Shown here: positions 32,723 to 42,196 of the stretch, piece by piece
Position numbering within the stretch: position 1 is the stretch's first letter
How the letters are laid out: the number at the start of each line of letters is the position of its first letter
Origin: an uncultured Prevotellaceae bacterium
Lineage (GTDB): Bacteria > Bacteroidota > Bacteroidia > Bacteroidales > Bacteroidaceae
Assembly: GCA_945865175.1 (NCBI GenBank)
Contig: CAMBDA010000027.1
Coordinates: 1 to 46,021 of the forward strand
Length of the DNA: 46,021 nucleotides
Direction of reading: 5' to 3'
The notes under the pieces: generated by a model
The model's database searches: none
Seen by the model: the letters and a program-made list of their open reading frames with translations, nothing else
What the model was told of the DNA's origin: nothing
Made by a program: the position numbers and the translations under genes

Positions 32723-35449
32723 TTAGAAGTTAAGCTTCAGACGGATGTTGTAGGTGCGGCCGAAGTTGTAGAAGACATACACGTTGTCGGCCGATGCGGC
32801 CACGGTGCTGGTGCTGCTGTTGTAGGCCTTGCCGATATACTGGTAGTCGAGCAGGTTGTTCACGCTTCCCGACAGCACGGCATTCACGCCCGTAGAGATG
32901 TTGAACTTGTAGCTGGCGCGGAAATCCAGCTGGCTGGCAGCGGGAATCTTCCAGGGGTCGGCCGGACGGGTGGTCGTCCATTCGCCGGTGGTGGTGTTCT
33001 GCTTCACGGTGATGTTGCTTCCGCTCAGGCTGTAGTAGCTGTAGTTGCGGCCGTAATAGGTCCATTCGGCTCCCAGCTTGATGCTCTTCCCAATCTTGAA
33101 GTCGACGCCGGCACTGGCCGTGGTCTGTGCCGAACCGCCCACCTTGGTGCCCTTGAGGTCGACACGTCCCATGGCATGCTCGGGGCCGAAGGCGTCCACG
33201 ATGGCACCGTCGGGGTTCACAGCCTGTCCGTGTTCGTTGTACACATATCCCTCGCCGATACTGTTCCATTCCCAGTTGCCCAGCGAGAGCATACCCTTGA
33301 TGTCTACCCAGCGGGCGGGGGTAATTTTGCCTTCAAACTCCACACCGTAGTGACGTGCATCCACGCCTCCCATGTTCATGTAGCCTGTCTCCTGATTGTT
33401 GAGGGTGAGGTATTTGGTCATGGTCTTGTCGAGCCAGTTGGTGAAGTAGGCATTCACCTTGACCTGTGCCCAGTTGCAATGCCATCCGTAGCCCAATTCG
33501 TAGGAGAGAATTTTTTCGTTGACCGCCTTGTCGTTGGTCACATTGCTCACCTCCTTCTGCATGAAGGCGCCGTTGAACTTGGGCGCGCGGCTGATGTAGC
33601 CCACGTTGAAGAAGACGTTGTGATAGTCGTTGATGTTGTAGTTGGCACCCAGTTTCACGTTGCCGCCGATGAAGCTCACATTGTCGCTCTTGGCATGCTC
33701 CCGGTCATAGTAGAGGTAGTCCTTGCGCCAGTAGGTGGTGTTGTTGATTGCACCGCTGATGAAGCTGCTCACAGGGCCGCGGTTGTATTCGGCCTGTGCA
33801 AAAGCACCCTCCTGCACCACATAGCCCTTGTAGTTGCGGTACACCTTGTCGCCCACGCTCAGCTTCTCATACACCCAGGCGGGGTTGGCAGCATTGTTGT
33901 TGTTCTCCACTTTGGCATTGCCGCGGTCGGCATCGTCCATGAAATAGGCTCCGCCAAAGAGATCCGAGATTTCAGCGTTGTGGTCGCCCCTGTACCAGCG
34001 GAAATCTATACCACCATAGAAGTCGGTGTACTTGCCCAGCTTGCTGTTGTAGGTGCTGATAAGACCCGTCCACAGGTGGTTGTTGTTGTTCTTGCAGATA
34101 GCCAGCAGTGAACCCTCGTCGCTTTCGGCATTGCGCTGGTAGAGCGCGTCATAGTCGTAATAGCCGTCGGCCGTGCGGTAGTCGTTTCTCACCTTGCCAG
34201 CCTGTGCACCGTAGATGTCGCTGTAGGCACCTGCTCCGTGCGCCTCGGCTGTGTTGCCGTATCCGCGCCCGATGCTCATGTAGAGGGCCGTGGAGAGCGA
34301 ACTCCTGTCGTTGATGGTCCAGTCGTGGTTGAGGCTGATTTGCGGCTTGTGGTACTTGTTGCGCATGGCGTTGTAGGCCTGTCCGTGAAGGAAACCGAAG
34401 TTGGGGTTGTAGCGATAGTCCTTCACGCCATACTGTGCCTCCACGCGTTGCCATTCGGCGATGGTGAGCGGGCCATAGTTGTAGCTGGAGTTGCGCTGGC
34501 CGTGCTCCTGCACGGTGCCGAAACCCGTGAGCGAGAGCGAATGCCTGTCGCCAAACCGCTTGGCAATGCTGGCAAACCAGGTGTAGCCCTCATAGTCGGT
34601 GCCCATCACATAGCCGTCGCCCCACTGACGGGAACCCAGGATGGTGGCGGCCCATCCTGTCTTGCTCATGCCCGTGCTCAGGGTGAGGAGTATCTTGTTG
34701 GCACCGTCGTTGCCCATCTGGTAGCTGGCACTTCCGCCTTTCTTGGCCTCCACGCTCTTGGTGATGATGTTGATGGTTCCGCCCACACTGGGCGCGCTCA
34801 CTTTGCTGGCACCAAGGCCGCGCTGTGTCTGCATGATACGCGTCACGTCACCGATGCCCGCCCAGTTGCTCCAGTAAATGGAACCCGACTCCATGTCGTT
34901 CATGGGCACGCCATTCACCATGGTGGCGATGTTGGTGTTGTCGAATCCGCGCATGTATATTTCCGAGTCACCCCAGCCGCCGCCTTGCTTGTTGGCATGC
35001 ACGCCGGGCGTGTTCTTGAGCACTTCGGGAAACTCTTGTCCGCCCATTCTTTCCTCAATCTCCTCGGCGGTCACATTGGAAAGGGCAACGGGTGTCTTGC
35101 GGTCGATACCCATTGTGCCCGTCACGGTGACACCCTCCAGATTGATGTCGGCCGGACTTACCTCCAGCACACCCATGTCGCCCGAACGGGAGATGGTGAA
35201 GTCGGTGGGCTTGTAGCCGATGTAGGTGACGGTAAACTGCCGGTGCTTGGCCGGATTCTTCAGAACGAAGTTTCCGTCCACATCGGTGATGACACTGGCC
35301 TTTTCACCCTGCAGCTTCACAACGGCGCCAATCAGTGGATCGCCTGTTTCGGCATCCACAAGTTTTCCCTTGACCGTGGTTTGCGCCCACAGGGATGTAC
35401 TGCATCCCAGGACTGCGGCAAGGGCCAAATAACGAACTTTGTCTTGCAT
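32723..35449 (-). CDS. TonB-dependent outer-membrane receptor
   Basis: The 908-residue protein has a signal peptide (about 1-22, LWAQ), a CarboxypepD-regulatory-like domain (about 24-107, TTVKGKLVDAETGDPLIGAVVKL), a TonB plug (about 118-230, with MRGFDNTNIATMVNGVPMND and GTINIITKS) and a C-terminal beta barrel ending in an aromatic residue (FNFGRTYNIRLKLNF). It takes up a ligand across the outer membrane using TonB energy. Length is shorter than the SusC group (over 1000). Its only co-transcribed partner is a non-SusD lipoprotein. Complete promoter upstream. Confidence 0.93.
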   Translation of the reverse strand: MQDKVRYLALAAVLGCSTSLWAQTTVKGKLVDAETGDPLIGAVVKLQGEKASVITDVDGNFVLKNPAKHRQFTVTYIGYKPTDFTISRSGDMGVLEVSPADINLEGVTVTGTMGIDRKTPVALSNVTAEEIEERMGGQEFPEVLKNTPGVHANKQGGGWGDSEIYMRGFDNTNIATMVNGVPMNDMESGSIYWSNWAGIGDVTRIMQTQRGLGASKVSAPSVGGTINIITKSVEAKKGGSASYQMGNDGANKILLTLSTGMSKTGWAATILGSRQWGDGYVMGTDYEGYTWFASIAKRFGDRHSLSLTGFGTVQEHGQRNSSYNYGPLTIAEWQRVEAQYGVKDYRYNPNFGFLHGQAYNAMRNKYHKPQISLNHDWTINDRSSLSTALYMSIGRGYGNTAEAHGAGAYSDIYGAQAGKVRNDYRTADGYYDYDALYQRNAESDEGSLLAICKNNNNHLWTGLISTYNSKLGKYTDFYGGIDFRWYRGDHNAEISDLFGGAYFMDDADRGNAKVENNNNAANPAWVYEKLSVGDKVYRNYKGYVVQEGAFAQAEYNRGPVSSFISGAINNTTYWRKDYLYYDREHAKSDNVSFIGGNVKLGANYNINDYHNVFFNVGYISRAPKFNGAFMQKEVSNVTNDKAVNEKILSYELGYGWHCNWAQVKVNAYFTNWLDKTMTKYLTLNNQETGYMNMGGVDARHYGVEFEGKITPARWVDIKGMLSLGNWEWNSIGEGYVYNEHGQAVNPDGAIVDAFGPEHAMGRVDLKGTKVGGSAQTTASAGVDFKIGKSIKLGAEWTYYGRNYSYYSLSGSNITVKQNTTTGEWTTTRPADPWKIPAASQLDFRASYKFNISTGVNAVLSGSVNNLLDYQYIGKAYNSSTSTVAASADNVYVFYNFGRTYNIRLKLNF

Positions 35450-35500
35450 AATCTAGGTTACTTTGATTAAATACGGTGATGTTTGCTTTAAAATTTTGAA

Positions 35501-35532
35501 CAAAATTACATTAATCTTGTTAATGTTCCAAA
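35501..35532 (-). promoter_or_regulatory. Promoter of the TonB receptor operon
   Basis: On the minus strand TAATTTTG (35501-35508) and TTTG (35529-35532) are 20 bases apart, the consensus Bacteroidetes arrangement. The start of the receptor gene lies about 51 bases downstream. It is divergent from the fabD promoter. Confidence 0.75.
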
Positions 35533-35550
35533 AATTACAGAAAAAAACCG

Positions 35551-35558
35551 TATCTTTG
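35551..35558 (+). promoter_or_regulatory. -7 promoter element of fabD
   Basis: TATCTTTG matches TAnnTTTG and lies 34 bases before the fabD ATG. No TTTG at the expected -33 position. It may also serve the downstream GH13 and nucleotide-sugar genes, as gaps there are short. Confidence 0.6.
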
Positions 35559-35592
35559 CACCCAAGTTTAATGCAATTTTAATGAAAGTGAA

Positions 35593-36483
35593 ATGAAAGC
35601 ATTTGTATTTCCCGGTCAGGGAGCCCAGTTTACAGGTATGGGCAAAGACCTTTATGAAAACAATCCTGAAGCAAAGGAATTATTTGAACAAGCCAACACC
35701 ATTCTTGGTTTCCGTATTACCGATATTATGTTTGAAGGCACAGCCGACGAACTGAAGCAGACACGTGTGACACAGCCCGCTGTGTTCCTACACAGTGTCA
35801 TCCGTGCCATCTGTCTGGGCGACGAGTTCAAACCCGATATGGTGGGCGGACACAGCCTGGGCGAGTTCAGCGCGCTGGTGGCTGCGGGTGCACTGGATTT
35901 TGCGGACGGCCTGCGCTTGGTACATGCACGTGCCCTGGCTATGCAGAAGGCATGCGAAGCCGCTCCCAGCACCATGGCAGCCGTGATAGCACTTCCCGAC
36001 GCCACCATCGAGCAGATCTGTGCCGAGGTGTCGGCCGAAGGCAATGGTGTGGTGGTGCCTGCCAACTATAACTGTCCTGGACAGCTGGTGATCAGCGGAA
36101 ACGTGGAGGCGGTGAATGCTGCCTGTGAGAAACTGAAGGCCGCAGGTGCAAAACGTGCCCTGGTGCTCCCCGTGGGTGGAGCCTTTCACAGTCCGCTGAT
36201 GCAGCCTGCCAAGGATGAACTGCAGCAGGCCATCGAACAAACACAGTTCCATACCCCCCGTTGCCCCATTTACCAGAATGTGGACGCACAGGCCCACACC
36301 GATGCTGCCGAAATCAAGCAGAACCTGATAGCCCAGCTCACGGCCAGCGTGAAGTGGACGCAGGAGGTGCAGAACATGATTGCAGCCGGTGCCACCGAAT
36401 TTGTGGAATGCGGACCCGGAAAGGCACTGCAGGGAATGATTGCCAAAATCGACCGTAGCGTCACCGTCTCGGGCATCCAGTAA
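35593..36483 (+). CDS. fabD: Malonyl-CoA:ACP transacylase
   Basis: FabD loads malonate from CoA onto acyl carrier protein for fatty-acid synthesis. The 296-residue protein has the GQGAQ motif (8-12), catalytic Ser88 in GHSLG, His199 in GGAFHSPLM and a C-terminal ECGPGKAL. Length is normal and all catalytic residues are present. The other fab genes are not here; instead a GH13 gene starts 7 bases later. Confidence 0.96.
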   Translation: MKAFVFPGQGAQFTGMGKDLYENNPEAKELFEQANTILGFRITDIMFEGTADELKQTRVTQPAVFLHSVIRAICLGDEFKPDMVGGHSLGEFSALVAAGALDFADGLRLVHARALAMQKACEAAPSTMAAVIALPDATIEQICAEVSAEGNGVVVPANYNCPGQLVISGNVEAVNAACEKLKAAGAKRALVLPVGGAFHSPLMQPAKDELQQAIEQTQFHTPRCPIYQNVDAQAHTDAAEIKQNLIAQLTASVKWTQEVQNMIAAGATEFVECGPGKALQGMIAKIDRSVTVSGIQ

Positions 36484-36490
36484 TGCATCT

Positions 36491-38185
36491 ATGGGCAAGA
36501 CGGTAATCTATCAAGTATTCACCCGTCTGTTTGGCAATGACAACCCCCATCCCGTGAAGGGCGGTACGATCGAACAGAACGGTTCGGGCAAACTGGCCGA
36601 CTTTACACCGAAAGCCTTGGCGCAAATCCGCCGGATGGGAGCCACGCATGTATGGTATACAGGCGTGATTGCTCATGCCAGCCAAACCGACTATACGGCT
36701 TTCGGCCTTCCCCTGAATCACCCCGCTGTGGTGAAGGGAAAGGCCGGAAGCCCCTATGCCATCCGAGACTATTACGATATTGACCCCGACCTGGCTGTGA
36801 ATGTGCCCGACCGCATGAAGGAGTTTGAAAAACTGGTGGCACGTACACATAAAGCCGGAATGGGCGTTATCATTGATTTTGTGCCCAACCACGTGGCGCG
36901 GCAATACCATTCCGTAGTGGCTCCTGCAGGCGTACGCGATTTGGGACAGGATGATGATACGGACAAGGCATTCCTTCCCAACAATAATTTCTACTATGTG
37001 CCAGGCAAGGCCTTTGCGCCATCCTTTGCCACCGACGGCTACTCCGAGTTGCCGGCCAAGGCTACCGGGAACGACCATTTTTCGCCCCATCCGGGCATGA
37101 ACGACTGGTATGAAACCGTCAAGCTCAACTATGGCGTGGATTACATGGGCGGGAAGGCCTGCCATTTTAATCCCGTGCCCGACACCTGGCACAAGATGCT
37201 ACACATCCTCTTGTATTGGGCCGACAAGCAAATCAACGGCTTCCGTTGCGACATGGCGGAAATGGTGCCTGTGGCTTTTTGGCAATGGGCCATCCCGCAG
37301 GTGAGAGCACAGCATCCTGGCATTGTCTTCATCGCCGAGGTGTACAATCCTGCCGAGTACCGCCACTACATCTTCGATGGTAAGTTTGACTATCTCTATG
37401 ACAAGGTGGGGCTCTATGATACGCTGAGGGCGGTGTCTAACGGATGGATTTCCGCACAGAACATCACGTTCAGCTGGCAGCAGGTGGAAGGCATACGCGA
37501 CCACATGCTCAACTTCCTGGAAAACCATGACGAGCAGCGCATTGCCAGCGACTTCTTTGGCGGGGATGCCCGTAAGGGGAAGGCGGCCCTGCTTGTGAGC
37601 ACGCTCCTGTACCGCAATCCCATGATGGTGTATTTCGGTCAGGAACTGGGCGAACGGGGCATGGACGAAGAAGGCTTCAGCGGGCGCGACGGACGCACTA
37701 CCATTTTTGACTACTGGACGGTGGACAGCATCCGCCGATGGCGTGATGGCGGGAATTTCTCCGGCAGCCGGCTTACGGCCGACGAGGCCAGTCTGCGTGC
37801 ATACTACACCTGTGTGCTCAACCTCTGTCACACGCATGAGGCGGTGAGCCAGGGCGAATCGTTCGACCTGATGTACGTGAACCCCCATCTGCAGCATCAG
37901 TATGCCTTTGTGCGCAGAGCGCAGAACGAGTGCATGCTGGTGGTGGCCAATTTTGTGGATGCAGAAGCCGAGGTGCCCGTGTGCATTCCCGCGCATCTGT
38001 TCTCCCTCTACAGGATGAAGGGCCAGGAACAGACGGAATGGACCGACCTGCTCACCGGTCGCAAACTTGTCACCAGCTGGCAGCCCGACGGCACCCTCAT
38101 GTTGGACGTGCCCGCCCACGGAGGCCTGGTGCTATGCAGGTCACTGGCTCCGTCCGACTATGTGCAGGATGCCGAGAAAAAATAA
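36491..38185 (+). CDS. GH13 alpha-amylase family glycosidase
   Basis: The 564-residue enzyme has the GH13 barrel motifs in order: IIDFVPNH (127-134), GFRCDMAE with nucleophile Asp254, FIAEVYN with acid/base Glu283, and LENHDEQ with Asp347. No signal peptide is seen, so it is likely cytoplasmic and acts on alpha-glucans or malto-oligosaccharides. The ATG at 36491 is chosen because the longer frame starts inside fabD. It begins 7 bases after the fabD stop, an unusual pairing. Confidence 0.88.
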   Translation: MGKTVIYQVFTRLFGNDNPHPVKGGTIEQNGSGKLADFTPKALAQIRRMGATHVWYTGVIAHASQTDYTAFGLPLNHPAVVKGKAGSPYAIRDYYDIDPDLAVNVPDRMKEFEKLVARTHKAGMGVIIDFVPNHVARQYHSVVAPAGVRDLGQDDDTDKAFLPNNNFYYVPGKAFAPSFATDGYSELPAKATGNDHFSPHPGMNDWYETVKLNYGVDYMGGKACHFNPVPDTWHKMLHILLYWADKQINGFRCDMAEMVPVAFWQWAIPQVRAQHPGIVFIAEVYNPAEYRHYIFDGKFDYLYDKVGLYDTLRAVSNGWISAQNITFSWQQVEGIRDHMLNFLENHDEQRIASDFFGGDARKGKAALLVSTLLYRNPMMVYFGQELGERGMDEEGFSGRDGRTTIFDYWTVDSIRRWRDGGNFSGSRLTADEASLRAYYTCVLNLCHTHEAVSQGESFDLMYVNPHLQHQYAFVRRAQNECMLVVANFVDAEAEVPVCIPAHLFSLYRMKGQEQTEWTDLLTGRKLVTSWQPDGTLMLDVPAHGGLVLCRSLAPSDYVQDAEKK

Positions 38186-38206
38186 GGATTATACATTAAT
38201 ATATTA

Positions 38207-39283
38207 ATGAGCATGGCTGAAAACAACTACAACAATCATCTTGTGATTATGGCCGGAGGCATTGGCAGCCGGTTCTGGCCAATGAGCACTACGGGAATGC
38301 CCAAGCAGTTTGTGGACGTGCTGGGGTGCGGACGTACGCTCATCCAACTCACCATCGACCGTTTCAAGGGCGCGGTGCCTGCAGAGAACGTATGGGTAGT
38401 TACCTCCGAGAAGTACAGCGACACTGTGTACGAACAACTGCCCGATGTAGCACGCGACCATGTGTTGCTGGAGCCCTGCCGCCGCAACACGGCACCCTGC
38501 ATCGCCTACGCCAGCTGGCGCATCAAGAGCATCAATCCCAAGGCCAATATCGTAGTAAGCCCCAGCGACCATATTATACTCAATGTGGAGGAGTTTCGCA
38601 GGGTGATTGGCTCCTCGTTGAAATTTGCCTCCGAGAGCGATGCCATCATCACCCTGGGAATGAAGCCCACACGTCCGGAGACAGGATATGGCTACATCCA
38701 GGCAGACCTCAGCTATTCTACGGCACGTAACAAGGAAATCTACCGGGTGGACAGTTTCAAGGAAAAACCTGATGTGGAAACGGCACGCAAATACATTGCC
38801 CAGAACTATTACTTCTGGAATGCAGGCATTTTCGTGTGGAACGTAAGCACCATCGTCAATGCTTTCCGTATCTATCAACCCACGTTGTCGGTTGTGTTCG
38901 AAGAGATGCTGCCTCTCTATGGCACGCCGCAGGAAAAGGAAGCCATTGCTGAGAAATTCCCCCTGTGCGAGAGCATCTCGGTCGACTACGCCATCCTGGA
39001 GAAGGCCGAGGAAATCTATGTGTTCCCTGCCAGCTTCGGCTGGAGCGACCTGGGCACATGGGGTTCCCTTCTGGCCAACACGCCGCAGGATGCGCATGGG
39101 AACTCGTGTATCGGCGACAATATCCACGTCTATGAAACCACCCGCTGTATCATCCATGCCACAGAAAACAAGCAGGTGGTGGTGCAGGGGCTCGACGGAT
39201 ATGTGGTGGCCGAAAAGGACGGCCGCCTGCTCATCTGCCGGCTCGACCAGGAGCAGCGCATCCGCCTCTTCTCCGAGCAGTAG
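38207..39283 (+). CDS. manC: Mannose-1-phosphate guanylyltransferase
   Basis: The 358-residue protein transfers GMP from GTP to mannose-1-phosphate, giving GDP-mannose. The nucleotide-binding start HLVIMAGGIGSRFWPMS (11-27) and PKQF (32-35), VSPSDHII, the MKPTRPETGYGYIQ segment and FKEKPD are the family signatures. There is no fused C-terminal isomerase, so it is the single-domain form. It starts the three-step GDP-fucose set: Gmd follows after 6 to 54 bases depending on its start. Confidence 0.9.
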   Translation: MSMAENNYNNHLVIMAGGIGSRFWPMSTTGMPKQFVDVLGCGRTLIQLTIDRFKGAVPAENVWVVTSEKYSDTVYEQLPDVARDHVLLEPCRRNTAPCIAYASWRIKSINPKANIVVSPSDHIILNVEEFRRVIGSSLKFASESDAIITLGMKPTRPETGYGYIQADLSYSTARNKEIYRVDSFKEKPDVETARKYIAQNYYFWNAGIFVWNVSTIVNAFRIYQPTLSVVFEEMLPLYGTPQEKEAIAEKFPLCESISVDYAILEKAEEIYVFPASFGWSDLGTWGSLLANTPQDAHGNSCIGDNIHVYETTRCIIHATENKQVVVQGLDGYVVAEKDGRLLICRLDQEQRIRLFSEQ

Positions 39284-39337
39284 ACGAGCATGAACAAGAA
39301 ATCTGGAAACCAGAATCAAAAAAAACTATTAGCAGAA

Positions 39338-40432
39338 ATGAACGAAAAGAAAGCATTGATAACAGGCATTACAGGGCAAGACGGTTCCTATCTGGCAGAG
39401 TTCCTGCTGGAGAAGGGCTACGAAGTGCATGGCACCATCCGCCGCTCCTCGGTCGACTTCCGTGAGCGTATCGCCCATCTGGAGGGTCGTCCTCATTTCC
39501 ATCTCCACTATGCCGACCTGGGCGACAGCATGAGCATCCTGCAGGTGGTGAGCAAGGTGCGCCCTACCGAAATCTATAATCTGGCGGCACAGAGCCATGT
39601 GCAGGTGAGTTTTGACTCGCCCGAGTTTACGGCCGACGTGGATGCTGTGGGTGTACTGCGTGTCCTGGAGGCGGTGCGCCTGTGCGGCCTGGCCGACAGT
39701 TGCCGCATCTACCAAGCCAGCACCAGCGAGCTCTATGGCAAGGTGGAGGAGGTGCCGCAAAACGAGAACACGCCTTTCCATCCCTACAGCCCTTATGCCG
39801 TGGCCAAGCTTTATGGTTTCTGGATTGTGAAGGAATACCGCGAAGCGTACAACATGTTCTGCTGCTCGGGCATCCTGTTCAACCACGAGAGCGAACGCAG
39901 GGGTGAGACCTTTGTTACCCGTAAGATTACACTGGCAGCCGCACGCATCGCACAGGGAAAGCAGGACAAACTCTATCTGGGTAACCTGTCCTCACTCCGC
40001 GACTGGGGTTATGCCAAGGATTATGTGGAGTGTATGTGGCTGATTCTGCAAAACGAGAAACCCGAGGATTTTGTCATTGCCACAGGTGTGCAGCATAGCG
40101 TGCGCGAATTCTGCTATTATGCCTTCAAAGCTGCCGGCATAGAACTGGAGTTCCAGGGCGAAGGTCTTGACGAGAAGGGCATCGACAAGCAGACGGGACG
40201 TGTGCTTGTGGAAGTAAGCCCCGACTTTTACCGTCCCACCGATGTGGTGAACCTGTGGGGCGACCCTACCAAAGCCAAGGAGAAGCTTGGATGGAATCCC
40301 CAACGAACTAGCTTTGAGCAGCTTGTCAATATCATGGTAAAGCATGACATGAAGAAAGTGGCTGCCGACAGTGTGGCTAGCGTGGTGCGCACCAATCTGG
40401 CCGAGTATCTGGAAAAGGGACTTGTGAAATAA
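39338..40432 (+). CDS. gmd: GDP-mannose 4,6-dehydratase
   Basis: The enzyme converts GDP-mannose to GDP-4-keto-6-deoxymannose. The 364-residue protein has an extended SDR Rossmann loop (GITGQDG, 10-16), STSELYG with Thr129 and Glu131, and YAVAK with Tyr153 and Lys157. [16 protein letters not shown] is highly diagnostic. Start is set at the ATG at 39338; an upstream in-frame ATG at 39290 would add a Lys/Gln-rich tail. Its product feeds the next gene, Fcl. Confidence 0.95.
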   Translation: MNEKKALITGITGQDGSYLAEFLLEKGYEVHGTIRRSSVDFRERIAHLEGRPHFHLHYADLGDSMSILQVVSKVRPTEIYNLAAQSHVQVSFDSPEFTADVDAVGVLRVLEAVRLCGLADSCRIYQASTSELYGKVEEVPQNENTPFHPYSPYAVAKLYGFWIVKEYREAYNMFCCSGILFNHESERRGETFVTRKITLAAARIAQGKQDKLYLGNLSSLRDWGYAKDYVECMWLILQNEKPEDFVIATGVQHSVREFCYYAFKAAGIELEFQGEGLDEKGIDKQTGRVLVEVSPDFYRPTDVVNLWGDPTKAKEKLGWNPQRTSFEQLVNIMVKHDMKKVAADSVASVVRTNLAEYLEKGLVK

Positions 40433-40466
40433 TCCCGCTACGGCGGTGACAACTACAAAGAGAAAG

Positions 40467-41582
40467 ATGATAAGCAAAGAAGCAAAGATATATGTGGCCG
40501 GACACCGCGGACTTGTGGGGTCGGCCATCTGGAACAATCTGAAGCAGCGTGGCTACCATAATCTGGTGGGGCGCACCCATCAGGAACTGGACCTCCTGGA
40601 CGGTGCGGCCGTACGCCGCTTCTTTGATGAGGAGCAGCCACAGGCAGTGGTGCTGGCTGCGGCTCATGTGGGCGGCATCATGGCCAATCTCAGGTATCGC
40701 GCCGACTTTATCTATCAGAACCTGCAGATTCAGCAGAATGTGATTGGTGAGAGCTGGAAGCACGGAGTGAAGAAACTGCTCTTCCTGGGCAGCACCTGCA
40801 TCTATCCGCGCGAGGCTCCGCAGCCGATGACGGAAGACTGTCTGCTCACCAGCCCTCTTGAGTATACCAACGAGCCCTACGCCATTGCCAAGATTGCGGG
40901 CTTGAAGTTGTGTGAGAGTTTCAATCTACAGTACGGCACCAATTATATCGCAGTGATGCCCACCAACCTGTATGGCCCCAATGACAACTTCCACCTGGAA
41001 AACAGCCATGTGTTGCCTGCCATGATTCGCAAGATTCATCTGGCCAAGTGCCTGCATCAAGGCAACTGGGAAGCCGTGCGTGCCGACCTTGCCCGCCGTC
41101 CCGTGACCGTGGCAGCCGAAGGCCTGCGGATGGACAACAGTTCTTCTGAGGCAGACATTCTGCATGTACTCTCCCATTATGGAATCTCCCCCGATGCAGT
41201 GACGCTATGGGGCACGGGCAAGCCCATGCGCGAGTTTCTGTGGAGCGAGGAGATGGCGGATGCCAGCGTACACGTGCTACTCAATGTAGACTTTGCGGAC
41301 ACCTGTATCGATGCACCTGTCAATCAGGACGGACTGCGCGAGGTGCGCAACTGCCACATCAATGTGGGTACTGGCAAGGAAATCTCCATCCGTGACATTG
41401 CCTACAAGATAAAGCATACCATCGGCTACGAGGGTGAAATCCTATGGGATGCTTCCAAGCCCGACGGCACCCTGAAGAAACTCACCGATGTGAGCAAACT
41501 TCATCGCCTGGGATGGCATCACAAGGTGGAGATAGACGAGGGCGTGAGCCTGCTCTACGAGTGGTACAAGGCTCACCTCTAG
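40467..41582 (+). CDS. fcl: GDP-L-fucose synthase
   Basis: This epimerase/reductase uses NADPH to turn GDP-4-keto-6-deoxymannose into GDP-L-fucose. The 371-residue protein has GHRGLVG (12-18), Ser109 (GSTCIYP), Tyr138 and Lys142 (YAIAK), close to the E. coli numbering of Ser107, Tyr136 and Lys140. A middle segment of about 45 residues (AKCLHQGNWEAVRADLARRP and onward) is additional to the shorter E. coli protein of about 320 residues. The ATG at 40467 is favoured over the upstream GTG at 40446. It completes the route begun by manC and gmd. Confidence 0.93.
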   Translation: MISKEAKIYVAGHRGLVGSAIWNNLKQRGYHNLVGRTHQELDLLDGAAVRRFFDEEQPQAVVLAAAHVGGIMANLRYRADFIYQNLQIQQNVIGESWKHGVKKLLFLGSTCIYPREAPQPMTEDCLLTSPLEYTNEPYAIAKIAGLKLCESFNLQYGTNYIAVMPTNLYGPNDNFHLENSHVLPAMIRKIHLAKCLHQGNWEAVRADLARRPVTVAAEGLRMDNSSSEADILHVLSHYGISPDAVTLWGTGKPMREFLWSEEMADASVHVLLNVDFADTCIDAPVNQDGLREVRNCHINVGTGKEISIRDIAYKIKHTIGYEGEILWDASKPDGTLKKLTDVSKLHRLGWHHKVEIDEGVSLLYEWYKAHL

Positions 41583-41635
41583 CCCTTGAATCCCTGCCAA
41601 TATCATGTCCTTACAACATTCAAGGAAAACGAATT

Positions 41636-42196
41636 ATGGAAGACGCATATCTGCAGATAGGAGCGCGCTTGCACGGCCTCAGGGAGGTACTGGAAATCCC
41701 TGTGGAGGAGATTGCGAAGTTGTGCGGCATCACCCCCGCGGAGTATCTGCGGATGGAAAAGGGTGAGGCAGACAACATGGAGTCGTGCCTGGCGCTGATT
41801 TCGAAACGCTATGGCGTAGAGCTTGACGTACTGCTCTTCGGAGAGGAACCCCGCATGAAGGGCTACTTCGTAACCCGCCATGGCCAGGGGCTTGCCATCG
41901 ATCGCTGTGCCAAGTATAAATACCAGAGTCTTGCATCGGGTTTCCGTCAGCGACTGATGGATCCATTCCTTGTGGAGGTGGCACCCCTTCCAGAAGGGGA
42001 GCGACGCGTACAGCGCGCCCATCCAGGACAGGAGTTCGACGTGGTGGTGGAGGGCAGGTTGGAACTGACCATCGGCCAGCGTACGATAGTGCTGGGCGTG
42101 GGCGATAGCATCTATCTGGATTCCTCCCGTCCGCATTCCATGCATGCGCTCGACGGGCGGCCCGTAAAGTTCCTGTGTGTAACCGTCAATCCGTAA
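41636..42196 (+). CDS. HTH-XRE/cupin regulator
   Basis: The 186-residue protein joins an N-terminal helix-turn-helix of the XRE type (about 8-62, with EEIAKLCGITPAEYLRMEKGE) to a C-terminal cupin (about 110-180: GQEFDVVVEGRLELTIGQRTI and GDSIYLDSSRPHSMHAL). Such proteins are transcriptional regulators that sense a small ligand in the cupin. Its stop is directly followed by the acyl-CoA synthetase ATG, so it probably controls or co-acts with that enzyme. The ATG at 41636 is chosen; an earlier start would lie in fcl. Confidence 0.85.
   Translation: MEDAYLQIGARLHGLREVLEIPVEEIAKLCGITPAEYLRMEKGEADNMESCLALISKRYGVELDVLLFGEEPRMKGYFVTRHGQGLAIDRCAKYKYQSLASGFRQRLMDPFLVEVAPLPEGERRVQRAHPGQEFDVVVEGRLELTIGQRTIVLGVGDSIYLDSSRPHSMHALDGRPVKFLCVTVNP

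Noticed and set aside
31901..34111. 736-residue plus-strand open frame spanning the lipoprotein and TonB receptor
   Set aside because: It runs through the junction of two well-supported minus-strand genes and shows no domain.
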